A stretch of DNA of 44,016 nt from Sulfurovum sp. enrichment culture clone C5 (GCA_001493195.1 FAXN01000084.1:1-44016), one strand, 5' to 3'. Numbered from the stretch's first letter, positions 8,592-17,241 are shown. The notes: a model not told the origin generated them from the letters alone. Program-made: numbers and translations.

Positions 8592-9143
8592 ATGCAAAAT
8601 AAACAACAGCTTTGCGGGATAGACGAGGCAGGTCGTGGACCTCTTGCAGGCCCCTTGGTAATGGCAGGAGTTGTTTTAATTGAGCCAGTAAAAGATTTGG
8701 CAGATTCTAAAAAATTATCATCAAAAAAAAGAGAAAAACTTTTTGAAGAAATAATTCAAGCTTCAAAATATCATATAGTTACCATAAATTCAGAGCAAAT
8801 TGATGATATGGGGATATCGGCTTGTTTGTCATATGGGCTTAAGAATATAATCGAAAACTTAAGAGAATTTGATTATCTTTTTGATGGGAATTGTACTTTT
8901 GGCGTAGAAAACATAAAAACAATGATAAAGGCCGATGATAAAGTTCATGAAGTAAGTGCAGCTAGTATATTGGCAAAAGTTACTAGAGATAGGATAATGC
9001 AAGATTATGATACATTATATCCTGAGTATGGATTTAAATCACACAAAGGATATGGTACAAAGTCTCATATAGAAGCTATTTTAAAATTTGGCAGATGCGA
9101 TATTCATAGGTATACATATCGCATTAAAAATATTGACTATTGA
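8592..9143 (+). CDS. rnhB: Ribonuclease HII
   Basis: Removes ribonucleotides from RNA-DNA hybrids. At 183 aa it is a compact RNase HII. The signature GIDEAGRGPLAGPLV is at residues 9-23 with catalytic Asp11 and Glu12; a further active-site Asp is in DYLFDGN, and the block KVHEVSAASILAKVTRD is also conserved. An AAGGG ribosome binding site precedes the ATG. It converges on the minus-strand CZB gene with a 10-bp gap. Confidence 0.95.
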   Translation: MQNKQQLCGIDEAGRGPLAGPLVMAGVVLIEPVKDLADSKKLSSKKREKLFEEIIQASKYHIVTINSEQIDDMGISACLSYGLKNIIENLREFDYLFDGNCTFGVENIKTMIKADDKVHEVSAASILAKVTRDRIMQDYDTLYPEYGFKSHKGYGTKSHIEAILKFGRCDIHRYTYRIKNIDY

Positions 9144-9153
9144 GGTATTAAAA

Positions 9154-9618
9154 TTAAATTGTATCTAGCGAGTCCTGTGATGTTAAATGTATTTTTTTTT
9201 GCAATGAACCAAGTTTATTTACCAAACTAGCTGATATTTTTTCTAAATTTTTATAGTAATCATTTGCTAATCTAATATCATTTTCATTAAGATGTTTTTT
9301 CTTTGTTCCAAAAATATTTCCAAAAAAACCTTTTTTTTGTTCACCAAAGTAAATTTTAAAAATTTCAAGATATACATTGTGAAGTTGTGTGTGTAATATT
9401 TCTATCTCAGTAATTGAGTCGCTTAAGGAGTTGTCTATACTACAAAGTTTTTGACATTCACTATAAAGCCATTTTCCAAAATTACATTGTGTAAAGTCAA
9501 CAGGAATAGCATTTTTATCAAATTCGAAACCAAATATTAGCATATGAGCTCTTTGAACCCATCGCAGATGAGCAGCTTTTGCTTGATTTAAATGTTCTAT
9601 TATATCTGTTTTAGTCAT
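9154..9618 (-). CDS. Stand-alone CZB (chemoreceptor zinc-binding) domain protein, copy 1
   Basis: A small soluble 154-aa protein made almost entirely of a CZB domain. The zinc-ligand pattern is complete: His17 in AAHLRWV, Cys45 in QCNFGKWLY, His76 and His80 in LHTQLHNVY. CZB domains bind Zn(II) tightly and sense oxidants such as HOCl or zinc at the ends of chemoreceptors and diguanylate cyclases; here no effector domain is attached. A basic, Phe/Lys-rich link (KKGFFGNIFGTKKKH) leads to a C-terminal helix. The ribosome binding site is AAGGGGG. A paralogue with the same residue numbering lies directly upstream at 9776-10231. Confidence 0.85.
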   Translation of the reverse strand: MTKTDIIEHLNQAKAAHLRWVQRAHMLIFGFEFDKNAIPVDFTQCNFGKWLYSECQKLCSIDNSLSDSITEIEILHTQLHNVYLEIFKIYFGEQKKGFFGNIFGTKKKHLNENDIRLANDYYKNLEKISASLVNKLGSLQKKIHLTSQDSLDTI

Positions 9619-9646
9619 TTTTGCCCCCTTATATTTTTCAAGGCAA

Positions 9647-9652
9647 ATTATA
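9647..9652 (-). promoter_or_regulatory. -10 box of CZB copy 1
   Basis: On the minus strand this reads TATAAT, preceded by AAAAGC, 28 nt before the ATG. It suggests that CZB copy 1 has its own promoter. Confidence 0.5.
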
Positions 9653-9775
9653 GCTTTTATTGATTTAAATAAATATTAATTTAATATTTAAAGATTATTT
9701 TTTTTATTATATATTTATAAGAAAATATTATATATAATATTAGAATATTGTATAGTCTGTGATTAAGATTTATAA

Positions 9776-10231
9776 TTATTTATGAAATCGCCTTGCATTA
9801 TGTAATTTTTTTTGTAGATAACTAAGTTTTATTACCAAATATTCAGATGTGTTTTCTAAATTTCTATAATGTTCATTTGCTATTTTGACTTCATCTTCAT
9901 TTAAACTTTTCTTCTTTTTTTTAAATAATTTTTTGAAAAACCTTTTTTTATCTTCCTCAAAATAAATTTTATAAATTTCAAAATATGAATTATGAAGTTG
10001 TAGATGAAGTCTCTCTATATCAGCAACAATATCTTTTGCAGAATCGCTTATGAGACAAAGTTCTTGACACTCGTTATAAAGCCATTTGCCAAAGATGCAT
10101 TGAGTAGAATCAATGGGGATGGAATCTTTTTCAAATTCAAAACCAAACATTAACATATAGGCTCTTTGAACCCATTGTAAATGAGCGGCTTTAGCTTGAT
10201 TCAATTGTGACATTGTATCAGCTTTTATCAT
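9776..10231 (-). CDS. Stand-alone CZB (chemoreceptor zinc-binding) domain protein, copy 2
   Basis: A 151-aa paralogue of the neighbouring CZB protein. The ligands fall at identical positions: His17 (AAHLQWV), Cys45 (QCIFGKWLY), His76 and His80 (LHLQLHNSY). Two further shared cysteines, 55 and 59, also occur in both copies. The link is even more basic here (KKRFFKKLFKKKKKS). The Shine-Dalgarno position is taken by a run of eight G on the coding strand, which makes expression potentially switchable by slipped-strand errors. The likely role is zinc- or oxidant-dependent binding to a partner such as a chemoreceptor or cyclase; no partner is encoded nearby. Confidence 0.85.
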   Translation of the reverse strand: MIKADTMSQLNQAKAAHLQWVQRAYMLMFGFEFEKDSIPIDSTQCIFGKWLYNECQELCLISDSAKDIVADIERLHLQLHNSYFEIYKIYFEEDKKRFFKKLFKKKKKSLNEDEVKIANEHYRNLENTSEYLVIKLSYLQKKLHNARRFHK

Positions 10232-10237
10232 TTGTTA

Positions 10238-10245
10238 CCCCCCCC
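10238..10245 (-). repeat. G8 homopolymer in the CZB copy 2 ribosome binding site
   Basis: Eight consecutive G on the coding (minus) strand, ending 6 nt before the ATG, exactly where a Shine-Dalgarno sequence should be. Poly-G tracts of this length are common phase-variation sites in Campylobacterota. Confidence 0.8.
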
Positions 10246-10263
10246 AATTTTTATATATTTAAA

Positions 10264-10269
10264 ATTATA
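10264..10269 (-). promoter_or_regulatory. -10 box of CZB copy 2
   Basis: Minus-strand TATAAT 32 nt upstream of the ATG, with a second TATAAT at 10273-10278. A transcript from here would have a short leader carrying the G8 tract. Confidence 0.45.
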
Positions 10270-10313
10270 ACTATTATAAATTTAAAAACTAGTTTAATAT
10301 TTAAAATAAACTA

Positions 10314-11390
10314 TTATTTACTATACACCTTCTTTAAATTTTCTATTTTACTACTCATATTTAAAAGCACCATATCTGCTAATACTATTGCCATCATGGC
10401 TTCACAAACTACACTCCCACGAATAGCAACACAAGGGTCATGTCTTCCTTTTAAGTTGCATGATACCTCATTTCCTTGTGTGTCAATAGTTTTTTGCTCT
10501 TGAAAAATAGATGGAGTTGGTTTGAAATATGTTTTTACAACTATTGTATCGCCATTGCTAATACCACCAAGAATTCCACCACTATGATTTGAGCTAAAAC
10601 CATTTTTTGTTATTTGGTCATTATTTTGTGAACCTTTTGATTTGGAAGATGTTATGCCATCTCCTATTTCTACAGCTTTGACTGCATTTATCCCCATCAT
10701 AGCTTCGGCTATTGTTCCATCTAACTTATAATACAACGGCTCTCCTAGACCAACTGGGACACCACTGGCTCTTATTATAACAGTTCCCCCAATTGAATCA
10801 TGAGAATTTTTTGCTTCCATGATTAGTTCTTCTTGAGATGCCTCTACATTTTTATCTAAAGCATACAATTTACTTTTTTTGGCATATTCAAAATCGTAAG
10901 AAGATGCTTCTATCTCTCCGATAGAGCTTACTCCTGCTTCAACTTTGATATCAAGAACTTCAAGCATAAGCTTTGCAATTGCTCCTGCTGCTACACGAGT
11001 AGCTGTTTCTCTAGCTGATGAGCGTCCACCACCACGGTAGTCCCTCAAGCCATATTTATTAAAATATGTAAAGTCCGCATGGGATGGGCGAAAAAGATTT
11101 TTAACATTTTCATAGTCGCCACTTTTTTGGTTTGTATTATATATAACCATCGCAATAGGAGTTCCAGTGCTTACCCCATCAAAGACCCCACTTAAAATCT
11201 CTACTTTATCGTCTTCTTTTCTGCTTGTTTCAAGTGTACTTTTACCTGGTTTTCTACGATTTAATTCACTTTGAATAAATTCAACATCTATCTTTAGACC
11301 TGCTGGTACACCATCAACCACACACCCAATACCAACTCCATGTGATTCTCCAAATGTAGTCATGGTAAATTTTTTTCCAAAAGTATTCAT
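10314..11390 (-). CDS. aroC: Chorismate synthase
   Basis: Converts 5-enolpyruvylshikimate 3-phosphate to chorismate, the last common step of aromatic synthesis, with reduced flavin. 358 aa. N-terminal family signature [19 protein letters not shown], the central [19 protein letters not shown] and the C-terminal segment [14 protein letters not shown] are all present. The start ATG overlaps the rnc stop by four bases (ATGA), so it is translationally coupled to rnc and is the last gene of the lapB-like to aroC operon. Confidence 0.97.
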   Translation of the reverse strand: MNTFGKKFTMTTFGESHGVGIGCVVDGVPAGLKIDVEFIQSELNRRKPGKSTLETSRKEDDKVEILSGVFDGVSTGTPIAMVIYNTNQKSGDYENVKNLFRPSHADFTYFNKYGLRDYRGGGRSSARETATRVAAGAIAKLMLEVLDIKVEAGVSSIGEIEASSYDFEYAKKSKLYALDKNVEASQEELIMEAKNSHDSIGGTVIIRASGVPVGLGEPLYYKLDGTIAEAMMGINAVKAVEIGDGITSSKSKGSQNNDQITKNGFSSNHSGGILGGISNGDTIVVKTYFKPTPSIFQEQKTIDTQGNEVSCNLKGRHDPCVAIRGSVVCEAMMAIVLADMVLLNMSSKIENLKKVYSK

Positions 11391-12070
11391 TTTATATCCT
11401 CGTCTGATAAAATACCAAGTGCAATTTGTGCTGCTTTTTGTTGAGCCTCTTTTTTACTTTTTCCACTTGCTGATGCAAGATTTTTACCATCAAGTAAAAC
11501 TTCTATCTCAAATTCTTTTTTATGATCAGGTCCAGTTGCACCTATCATTTCATACGCAGGAGTTACTCCATATTTTGCTTGTGTGAATTCTTGTAAAGCA
11601 GTTTTATAATCTTTAGATAGTGTTTGTAAATCTATTATAGGATAACATTTTTCTAACATTGCAATAGCAATACTCTTAGCCCCATCTAGTCCAGCTTCAA
11701 GATAAATAGATCCTATGACAGCCTCAAAAGCATTGGAAAGCAAGGATAGCTTAGTTCTACCCTCATTATTTTCCTCTGCTAGTGATATATAAATATATTT
11801 ACCCAAGTTTAACTCTGTTGCTAAAAGTGCAAAACCATTTTCATTTACGAGCGATGCTCTTATTTTTGATAATGTTCCTTCATCTGAAGTTGGAAACTTT
11901 TTATATAAATATTCTCCAACAATCAAATCAAGAACCGCATCTCCTAAAAATTCAAGCCGCTCATTATTGTAAGGCTTTTTAAAACTTTTATGTGTTAAAG
12001 CCTCAATAATCAATTGCTTATTTTTAAAACTATAACCAAGCTTTGATTCTAGCTCAAAGTATTCATCCAT
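11387..12070 (-). CDS. rnc: Ribonuclease III
   Basis: Double-strand-specific endoribonuclease for rRNA and mRNA processing. 227 aa. The N-terminal catalytic domain has EALTHKS and the signature [15 protein letters not shown] with the active-site Glu and Asp; a second acidic cluster is [20 protein letters not shown]. The C-terminal double-stranded RNA-binding domain spans about residues 155-225 and ends in [18 protein letters not shown]. An AAGGAG site precedes the ATG. It overlaps aroC by 4 bp. Confidence 0.97.
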   Translation of the reverse strand: MDEYFELESKLGYSFKNKQLIIEALTHKSFKKPYNNERLEFLGDAVLDLIVGEYLYKKFPTSDEGTLSKIRASLVNENGFALLATELNLGKYIYISLAEENNEGRTKLSLLSNAFEAVIGSIYLEAGLDGAKSIAIAMLEKCYPIIDLQTLSKDYKTALQEFTQAKYGVTPAYEMIGATGPDHKKEFEIEVLLDGKNLASASGKSKKEAQQKAAQIALGILSDEDIK

Positions 12071-12079
12071 TAATTCTCC

Positions 12080-12673
12080 TTATTTTTCAAATTTAATTAT
12101 ACCGTTTTGACTTTTACTGCCTGCTTGATAGTATTTTTTGATGCTTGTGCCATACTCATCTTTATAGTCAGTACCATTTTTATATAAAGCAATCGCACTC
12201 TTAACTCCTCCTAGATGAGCACTCATGAGTAATGCTTTTGCTTTTTTTGGATTTGACAAATCAACCCCTGCGTTTTGTAATCTCGTAACATTTTTTCGGA
12301 GTAGTCTATCCATTGCCATATCTTGAAGTTCATCACTCTCTAAAAATGCTTGTTTACCACCAGCTATAAGCCAATTTCTATCTTCACCTAAAAATTTTTT
12401 TAGGCTATAGCCATCTTTCCACATTACTTTTGCTGCTCTTGTTTCAGTTTTGACCGTATATGTCAAAGCCCTATAGTTTTCAAGTTTAACAAAATCTGCT
12501 TCTACTAAACTCATTGCCCCAAGTTGATATTTACCTAAAAATCCTCTTGAATTTACAGCATATTTTTTATTGCCACTTTCCATTTGTGCCAATGTTTGTT
12601 TTACATCATCAAAAACAGATTCGTTTGCATTGGCAAAAAATATACTCATTATTAAAATAAAAATATACCTCAT
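12080..12673 (-). CDS. Exported lysozyme-like / transglycosylase-like protein
   Basis: A 197-aa protein with a clear signal peptide (hydrophobic residues 3-16, probable cleavage after FANA). The segment LAQMESGNKKYAVNSRGFLG followed by KYQLGAMSL resembles the ES-G...N..G..G.YQ pattern of lysozyme-like goose/SLT transglycosylase folds, with Glu32 as candidate catalytic acid. The rest does not match a family I can name. It sits next to rlpA, another cell-wall protein, which supports a peptidoglycan role. An AGGAA ribosome binding site precedes the ATG. The function is inferred from this short motif and the context. Confidence 0.5.
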   Translation of the reverse strand: MRYIFILIMSIFFANANESVFDDVKQTLAQMESGNKKYAVNSRGFLGKYQLGAMSLVEADFVKLENYRALTYTVKTETRAAKVMWKDGYSLKKFLGEDRNWLIAGGKQAFLESDELQDMAMDRLLRKNVTRLQNAGVDLSNPKKAKALLMSAHLGGVKSAIALYKNGTDYKDEYGTSIKKYYQAGSKSQNGIIKFEK

Positions 12674-12682
12674 TTTGTATTC

Positions 12683-13066
12683 CTAATCTAAAATTTCAAT
12701 TTCTGCAGTAAATATACCCTTGTTTATCACGCCAAGTTCTTGAGCAGCTGCACTTGATATATCTAGAACCCTAGATTTTACAAAGGGACCTCTATCGTTT
12801 ACTGTAACAATAGTACTTTTGCCACTTTTTGTATTTGTAATTTTTAACTTTGTCCCAAAAGGCAATGTTTTATGTGCTGCTGTAAATTTATTACTATCAA
12901 ATTTTTCCCCACTTGCAGTTTTTTTACCATTGAATTTTGCCCCATACCAACTACATTGCCCAGTTATACATTTTGTTGTTTCTTTATCATTTTCATTATT
13001 GTCTGATTTGGCATTTAAAGTGATTGTAAAAAGAGTAATCACTAAAAGTTTTAATATAATCCCCAT
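12683..13066 (-). CDS. rlpA: RlpA-like septal ring lytic transglycosylase
   Basis: A small exported RlpA protein consisting of a double-psi beta-barrel. Visible blocks are GQCSWYGAKFNGKKTASGEK, FTAAHKTLPFGTKLKITN, TVNDRGPFV and RVLDISSAAAQELGV; the catalytic Asp of NDRGP and the His of AAHKTLP are present. The N-terminal hydrophobic stretch ILKLLVITLFTITLNA is a signal peptide without a lipobox cysteine. An ATG at 13072 lies directly against the AAGGA site, so the second ATG at 13066, with 5-nt spacing, is preferred (127 aa). It lacks the SPOR domain of longer RlpA proteins. Confidence 0.85.
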   Translation of the reverse strand: MGIILKLLVITLFTITLNAKSDNNENDKETTKCITGQCSWYGAKFNGKKTASGEKFDSNKFTAAHKTLPFGTKLKITNTKSGKSTIVTVNDRGPFVKSRVLDISSAAAQELGVINKGIFTAEIEILD

Positions 13067-13078
13067 ATTCATCCTTGT

Positions 13079-13516
13079 CTATACTTTGAATTTTATAGCT
13101 TCTTCTTTTGCTATTTTATCACAAATTTCGTTTTCTACGTGTCCTGCATGACCTTTTATCCAAGTTCCTTTTACAATATGTGGTTTAGAAACTTCTATAT
13201 ATTCTTGCCAAAGATCTATATTTTTTACTTTTGCAAAGTTTTTGGATATCCATCCACTTAACCATTCATTGATAGCTTTAACCACATAACTACTATCAGA
13301 TATTACCTCTACGCAACAAGGCTCTTTTAAGAGTTTTAATCCCTCTATAACAGCTTTAAGTTCCATTCGATTATTTGTAGTATGGGCTTCTCCACCACTA
13401 TAGTTTCTTGTTGTCCCATTGTATGATAGTATGCCACCATATCCACCTGGTCCTGGATTGCCTAAGCTTGAGCCATCACAGTAGAGAGTTATCGCTTTTT
13501 TGCATTGTTTTTCCAA
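13079..13516 (-). CDS. rnhA: Ribonuclease HI
   Basis: Degrades the RNA strand of RNA-DNA hybrids. About 145 aa. The catalytic set is visible: Asp in LYCDGSSLGNPGPGG, Glu in NNRMELKAVIEGL, Asp in VISDSSYVV, and the C-terminal GHAGHVENEICDKIA with the conserved His and Asp. The ATG at 13522 touches its GGAGG with no spacer, whereas the TTG two codons later (13516) is spaced 6 nt and is the more likely start. It overlaps the upstream TPR gene by about 40 bp. Confidence 0.93.
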   Translation of the reverse strand: MEKQCKKAITLYCDGSSLGNPGPGGYGGILSYNGTTRNYSGGEAHTTNNRMELKAVIEGLKLLKEPCCVEVISDSSYVVKAINEWLSGWISKNFAKVKNIDLWQEYIEVSKPHIVKGTWIKGHAGHVENEICDKIAKEEAIKFKV

Positions 13517-14507
13517 GTTCATCCTCCACTTTTATAGAATTAACAGCTTTGCAATTTGGACATCTTTTGAATGATGTTGGAAATGCAACTCTACAATCAC
13601 TGCATATATATGAAAAGACTAGTGTCGCTTTATCGTAACTGCTTTGTTTTGCAAGATTCAACATATTTAGGTTTAGTCTATTTGAAAATACAGGAATTTC
13701 ATCGCTATACCCCTTGATAAATAAAATCTCTTTTGCTATATCATCATTTTTTATTTTGTTAAAATCTATTTTTTCTTTATCTAAAAACCATAAAATATCT
13801 ATAATATCCACACTTTTATTATGGTCATAAATTTTCCAAGCTTGCGCAGGATCAAGTTTAAATAATTGATTTATAACTAGTCTGTATAAATTTGGATATT
13901 GTTTGTATAATTTGACTAAGACTTTGATTTTTTCATTTTTAGAGATTTGTTTATCATATATCAAGCTTTCAAATTCAAAAAATGATTTTAATTTCGTGAT
14001 ATCTTCGCCTAAAGTTTCAAGAGGCACAAGAGTCTCTTTGGCACTAGTAAAATTATGAGTCATTTCATAAACTACTCCAAGTGAATAAAGTACACTTTTG
14101 TTTCTAGGATGACGAGAAAGAATATCGAGATATATCGACTCCGCTCTTCCTAAAAAACCAGCATTGAGATATGTATTACCAAGATACTCCATGAGTTCAT
14201 ATTTTGGTAGTTCATCAGGTATATTTTTTATCAAAAATAGATATATACTAATGGCTCTATGATACTCTCCACTTTTTTCAAACGCTTTTGCCAAAAGAGA
14301 AAGAGGAGTAAGCATGTTTGATTCATATTTTAAGTTTTTTGTATCTAAGCTACACTCATTGCTTTCAAACTTTTCTAAAAAAAACAAAAGAGAATTATGC
14401 TCTTTTTGTTTTTTGTAAAATTCCCAAAAATATGCACTTAGTGCAACAAAAAATCCAATCAAAAAGATAATGAATATACTAAACAATGGATCAGTAAAAT
14501 TAGGCAA
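13476..14507 (-). CDS. lapB: LapB-like TPR protein with C-terminal zinc ribbon
   Basis: A membrane-anchored 343-aa protein: one N-terminal membrane segment (about residues 9-27), TPR-type helical repeats through the middle (YHRAISIYLFLIKNIP, AGFLGRAESIYLDIL, PRNKSVLYSLGVVYEM) and a C-terminal rubredoxin-like zinc ribbon, YICSDCRVAFPTSFKRCPNC. That architecture is that of LapB/YciM, which in E. coli controls lipopolysaccharide synthesis through FtsH and LpxC. The TTG at 14507 has no ribosome binding site; an in-frame ATT at 14522 lies 6 nt after AAGGA and may be the true start. It heads the minus-strand operon down to aroC. Confidence 0.72.
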   Translation of the reverse strand: MPNFTDPLFSIFIIFLIGFFVALSAYFWEFYKKQKEHNSLLFFLEKFESNECSLDTKNLKYESNMLTPLSLLAKAFEKSGEYHRAISIYLFLIKNIPDELPKYELMEYLGNTYLNAGFLGRAESIYLDILSRHPRNKSVLYSLGVVYEMTHNFTSAKETLVPLETLGEDITKLKSFFEFESLIYDKQISKNEKIKVLVKLYKQYPNLYRLVINQLFKLDPAQAWKIYDHNKSVDIIDILWFLDKEKIDFNKIKNDDIAKEILFIKGYSDEIPVFSNRLNLNMLNLAKQSSYDKATLVFSYICSDCRVAFPTSFKRCPNCKAVNSIKVEDELGKTMQKSDNSLL

Positions 14508-14566
14508 TATATCTTTTAAAATGTTATTTCCTTCATTTTGTTATTTGTAGATTATACCAAATTTGC

Positions 14567-14572
14567 TATAAT
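14567..14572 (+). promoter_or_regulatory. -10 box of dnaG (possible leaderless start)
   Basis: TATAAT in the context TTTGCTATAAT, ending 6 nt before the dnaG ATG, with no Shine-Dalgarno between. It lies in the 71-bp gap that dnaG shares with the divergent lapB-like gene. Confidence 0.6.
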
Positions 14573-14578
14573 GATGAG

Positions 14579-16237
14579 ATGATAGATACAGCTTCGATAG
14601 AAAACTTGAAAAATACCATAGACATTGTTGATGTTATAGGAAACTATATTGAGCTAAAAAAGAGCGGAGCAAATTATAAAGCATGCTGCCCTTTTCATGG
14701 AGAAAAAACAGCAAGTTTTGTTGTAAGCCCAAACAAGCAGATATATCACTGTTTTGGGTGTGGGGTAGGCGGAGATAGTATCAAGTTTGTAATGGAGTTA
14801 GAAAAACTAACATATCCTGAGGCTGTAGAAAAAATAGCATCAAATTTTAATTTTACATTGCATTATACAGAGGGTAAGGGTGATTTTAGTGAGGCAAAAA
14901 GAGCTTTAGAATCTTTAGAATTGTGGTATCAAAAAAATCTAACTTCTAGAAGTGAAGTTTTAAAATATCTTCAGGCAAGAGGAGTAAATCAAAATTCTAT
15001 AGAGCAGTTTGGTGTAGGTTTTGTAGGCGAGAGTAAAGATGTAATTAAATTTTTAGAATCCACACTTGTTCCATACAATGTCTCAGAAGAGATCGGAGTT
15101 TTAGCCAAAGGCGAAGGTGGAATTTATGCCAGATTAACTGAGCGTATAACATTTCCTATATATAATCAAAGTGGAGCTATTGTAGGTTTTGGTGGTAGAA
15201 CCATTTCTAATCATCCAGCAAAATATATAAACTCACCACAAACAAAACTGTTCAATAAATCCAAATTACTATACGGATACAATGTAGCTAAAGAGCATAT
15301 ATATGCAAATAAAAAGATTATCATAACAGAAGGTTACCTAGATGTTATTATGCTTCATCAAGGTGGTTTTAAAGAAGCAGTTGCAACACTTGGCACTGCT
15401 CTTACAAATGAACATTTGCCACTTCTTAGAAAAGGTGATCCTAAGATAATTCTTGCCTATGATGGAGATAAAGCTGGTGTTGCAGCCGCTCTTAAAGCTG
15501 CTACTATGCTTTCCCTTGCTGGATTTGATGGTGGAGTAGTGCTTTTCCCTGACAATGCAGATCCTGCTGATTTGATTGCCAAAAATCAAACTTCACTTCT
15601 TGTACAACTTTTTAGAGAGCAAAAACCATTAGTTGAATTTGTCATACAGAGTTTGGCAGCAAATTTCAATCTCTCAAATCCAAAAGAAAAAGAGAGTGCA
15701 TTTGATGCTATTAAAAGTTATATGAGCGGACTTAGTGATATTATCAGAGATTCATATACATCATATGCATCTTCGGTTATCGGCGTACCTATATCACTTT
15801 TTCAAAAAGGTCAAAAAAAGAATTTCGCAAATTCTGTTGGAATACAATCAAAAGAAGACACAGCAAAATTATGTTTTTTAAAATCATTATTGGAATATCC
15901 AGATATTGCCAATATGGTTGTAAAATATATCCACTCTTCTATGCTCGGTGAATATCAATCTCACTATGATGTAGTTTGTAATAATGACAAAGATCATGAG
16001 CTTTCTAGGATGCTAAGTTTGCGAGAAGATATCAAGATAATAGATAAAAATGAGATGCCAAAATCTATCAAAGATTTTTTACTCAACTTTTATGAAGATA
16101 TGTTAAAAAATATTACAAATGATAAAAATATATCAACAGGTTCAAAAATGGTTCAAATAAGAAAGTTAAAAATGGATATATTACCAAGATTAAAAAAAGG
16201 AGAACTTGTAGAGTATGAGGGCATTGGCATTATTTAG
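14579..16237 (+). CDS. dnaG: DNA primase DnaG
   Basis: Synthesises RNA primers for DNA replication. 552 aa, normal for the phylum. The N-terminal CHC2 zinc finger has Cys37, His40, Cys58 and Cys61 (CCPFHGEKTASFVVSP then HCFGCGVGGD). The primase core has VGFGGRTISNHPAKYINSP, and the TOPRIM metal-binding parts are ITEGYLDVIML and LAYDGDKAG. The start region has no ribosome binding site, but TATAAT sits 6 nt upstream. The 3' end overlaps the next gene by 23 bp, so they form an operon. Confidence 0.97.
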   Translation: MIDTASIENLKNTIDIVDVIGNYIELKKSGANYKACCPFHGEKTASFVVSPNKQIYHCFGCGVGGDSIKFVMELEKLTYPEAVEKIASNFNFTLHYTEGKGDFSEAKRALESLELWYQKNLTSRSEVLKYLQARGVNQNSIEQFGVGFVGESKDVIKFLESTLVPYNVSEEIGVLAKGEGGIYARLTERITFPIYNQSGAIVGFGGRTISNHPAKYINSPQTKLFNKSKLLYGYNVAKEHIYANKKIIITEGYLDVIMLHQGGFKEAVATLGTALTNEHLPLLRKGDPKIILAYDGDKAGVAAALKAATMLSLAGFDGGVVLFPDNADPADLIAKNQTSLLVQLFREQKPLVEFVIQSLAANFNLSNPKEKESAFDAIKSYMSGLSDIIRDSYTSYASSVIGVPISLFQKGQKKNFANSVGIQSKEDTAKLCFLKSLLEYPDIANMVVKYIHSSMLGEYQSHYDVVCNNDKDHELSRMLSLREDIKIIDKNEMPKSIKDFLLNFYEDMLKNITNDKNISTGSKMVQIRKLKMDILPRLKKGELVEYEGIGII

Positions 16238-17201
16238 TGGCGGGCTTGATAGTATGTTGGCTATCAAGACAATAGCCGATATGGGCATAGAGGTAACCGC
16301 TCTTTATATAAAAATAGGCTTCGGCGGTACAAAAGATATAAGTGATACATTAAACCAAAGAGCATTAAAAGCAGGTGCAGTTGGTTGTGAGATAATTGAT
16401 GTTAGAGATGAATATATACAAAAGATACTCTTTAACCCTATTTATGGGTATGGTAAAAATTTCAATCCATGTATAGATTGCCATGCGTTTATGTTTAGAG
16501 TTGCAAAGGAGTTATTGCCAAAATATGATGCTTCTTTTATAATCACAGGAGAAGTTTTAGGACAACGCCCAATGAGTCAGAGAAGTGATGCTCTTAGGCT
16601 TGTTGGTAAATTGGCAAATGATATAGATGAAAAACTTATCCTTCGCCCAATGTCTGCTAAACTAATGGAGCCTACAACTCCAGAACTTGCAGGATGGGTA
16701 AATAGAGAAAATCTTCTAGATATTTCAGGTCGAGGACGAGATAGGCAGCTAGCTCTTGTGAGAGAGTTTGAATGGGAAGATTATGAGAGCCCAGGCGGTG
16801 GATGTTTGCTCACAGATCCATACTATAGTCAAAAGATAAAAGAGCATATCGAATTTGACAAGTTTGATACAGACGATATAGAAGTTTTAAAATTTGGAAG
16901 ACACTTTAGGCTTCCAGATGGTGCAAAGTTAATTGTTGGTAGAGATGAAGAGGATAATAACTCATTGAAAAATATAAAAACTACTAAATTTATAGATTTT
17001 GAACTTCCACTCATCGGTCCATTTTCTTTGATAAGTAAAAATGCAAGCCAAAAAGACAAAGAGCTGGGTGCAAAGATAGCTTTAACGTATGCCAAAAGTG
17101 ATAATTGCAAGTATGATATAAGCATAGATAATCAAATTTTTAGCATATCTCCATTTGTATCTAGAGATGAGGTAAGAGAGTATTTTGCCGTACAGATTTA
17201 A
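16215..17201 (+). CDS. PP-loop ATPase of the tRNA-thiolation type (MnmA/ThiI-like)
   Basis: A 328-aa protein with an N-terminal ATP-pyrophosphatase motif SGGLDSMLA at residues 8-16, as in ThiI, MnmA and related tRNA sulfur-transfer enzymes. Other conserved-looking blocks are NPCIDCHAFMFRVA (two cysteines spaced CxxC), TGEVLGQRPMSQRSDALRLV, RPMSAKLMEPTTPEL and SPGGGCLLTDP. The last third may form a separate RNA-binding or accessory domain. It overlaps the dnaG stop by 23 bp. The exact substrate is unknown; tRNA thiolation is inferred from the fold and the cysteine pair. Confidence 0.6.
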   Translation: MRALALFSGGLDSMLAIKTIADMGIEVTALYIKIGFGGTKDISDTLNQRALKAGAVGCEIIDVRDEYIQKILFNPIYGYGKNFNPCIDCHAFMFRVAKELLPKYDASFIITGEVLGQRPMSQRSDALRLVGKLANDIDEKLILRPMSAKLMEPTTPELAGWVNRENLLDISGRGRDRQLALVREFEWEDYESPGGGCLLTDPYYSQKIKEHIEFDKFDTDDIEVLKFGRHFRLPDGAKLIVGRDEEDNNSLKNIKTTKFIDFELPLIGPFSLISKNASQKDKELGAKIALTYAKSDNCKYDISIDNQIFSISPFVSRDEVREYFAVQI

Positions 17202-17241
17202 GCATTTTTTATGCTTTGGTAATATAGAATTCTAAACTTTT

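Noticed and set aside
9619-9775. AT-rich gap between the two CZB genes as a possible replication origin or small RNA
   Set aside because: It has TATAAT-like boxes and A/T runs only; I saw no DnaA-box cluster or stable hairpin.
17200-17216. AAGCAT-T5-ATGCTT as terminator of the PP-loop gene
   Set aside because: The stem is only 6 bp and AT-rich with no T-run after it; too weak to call.
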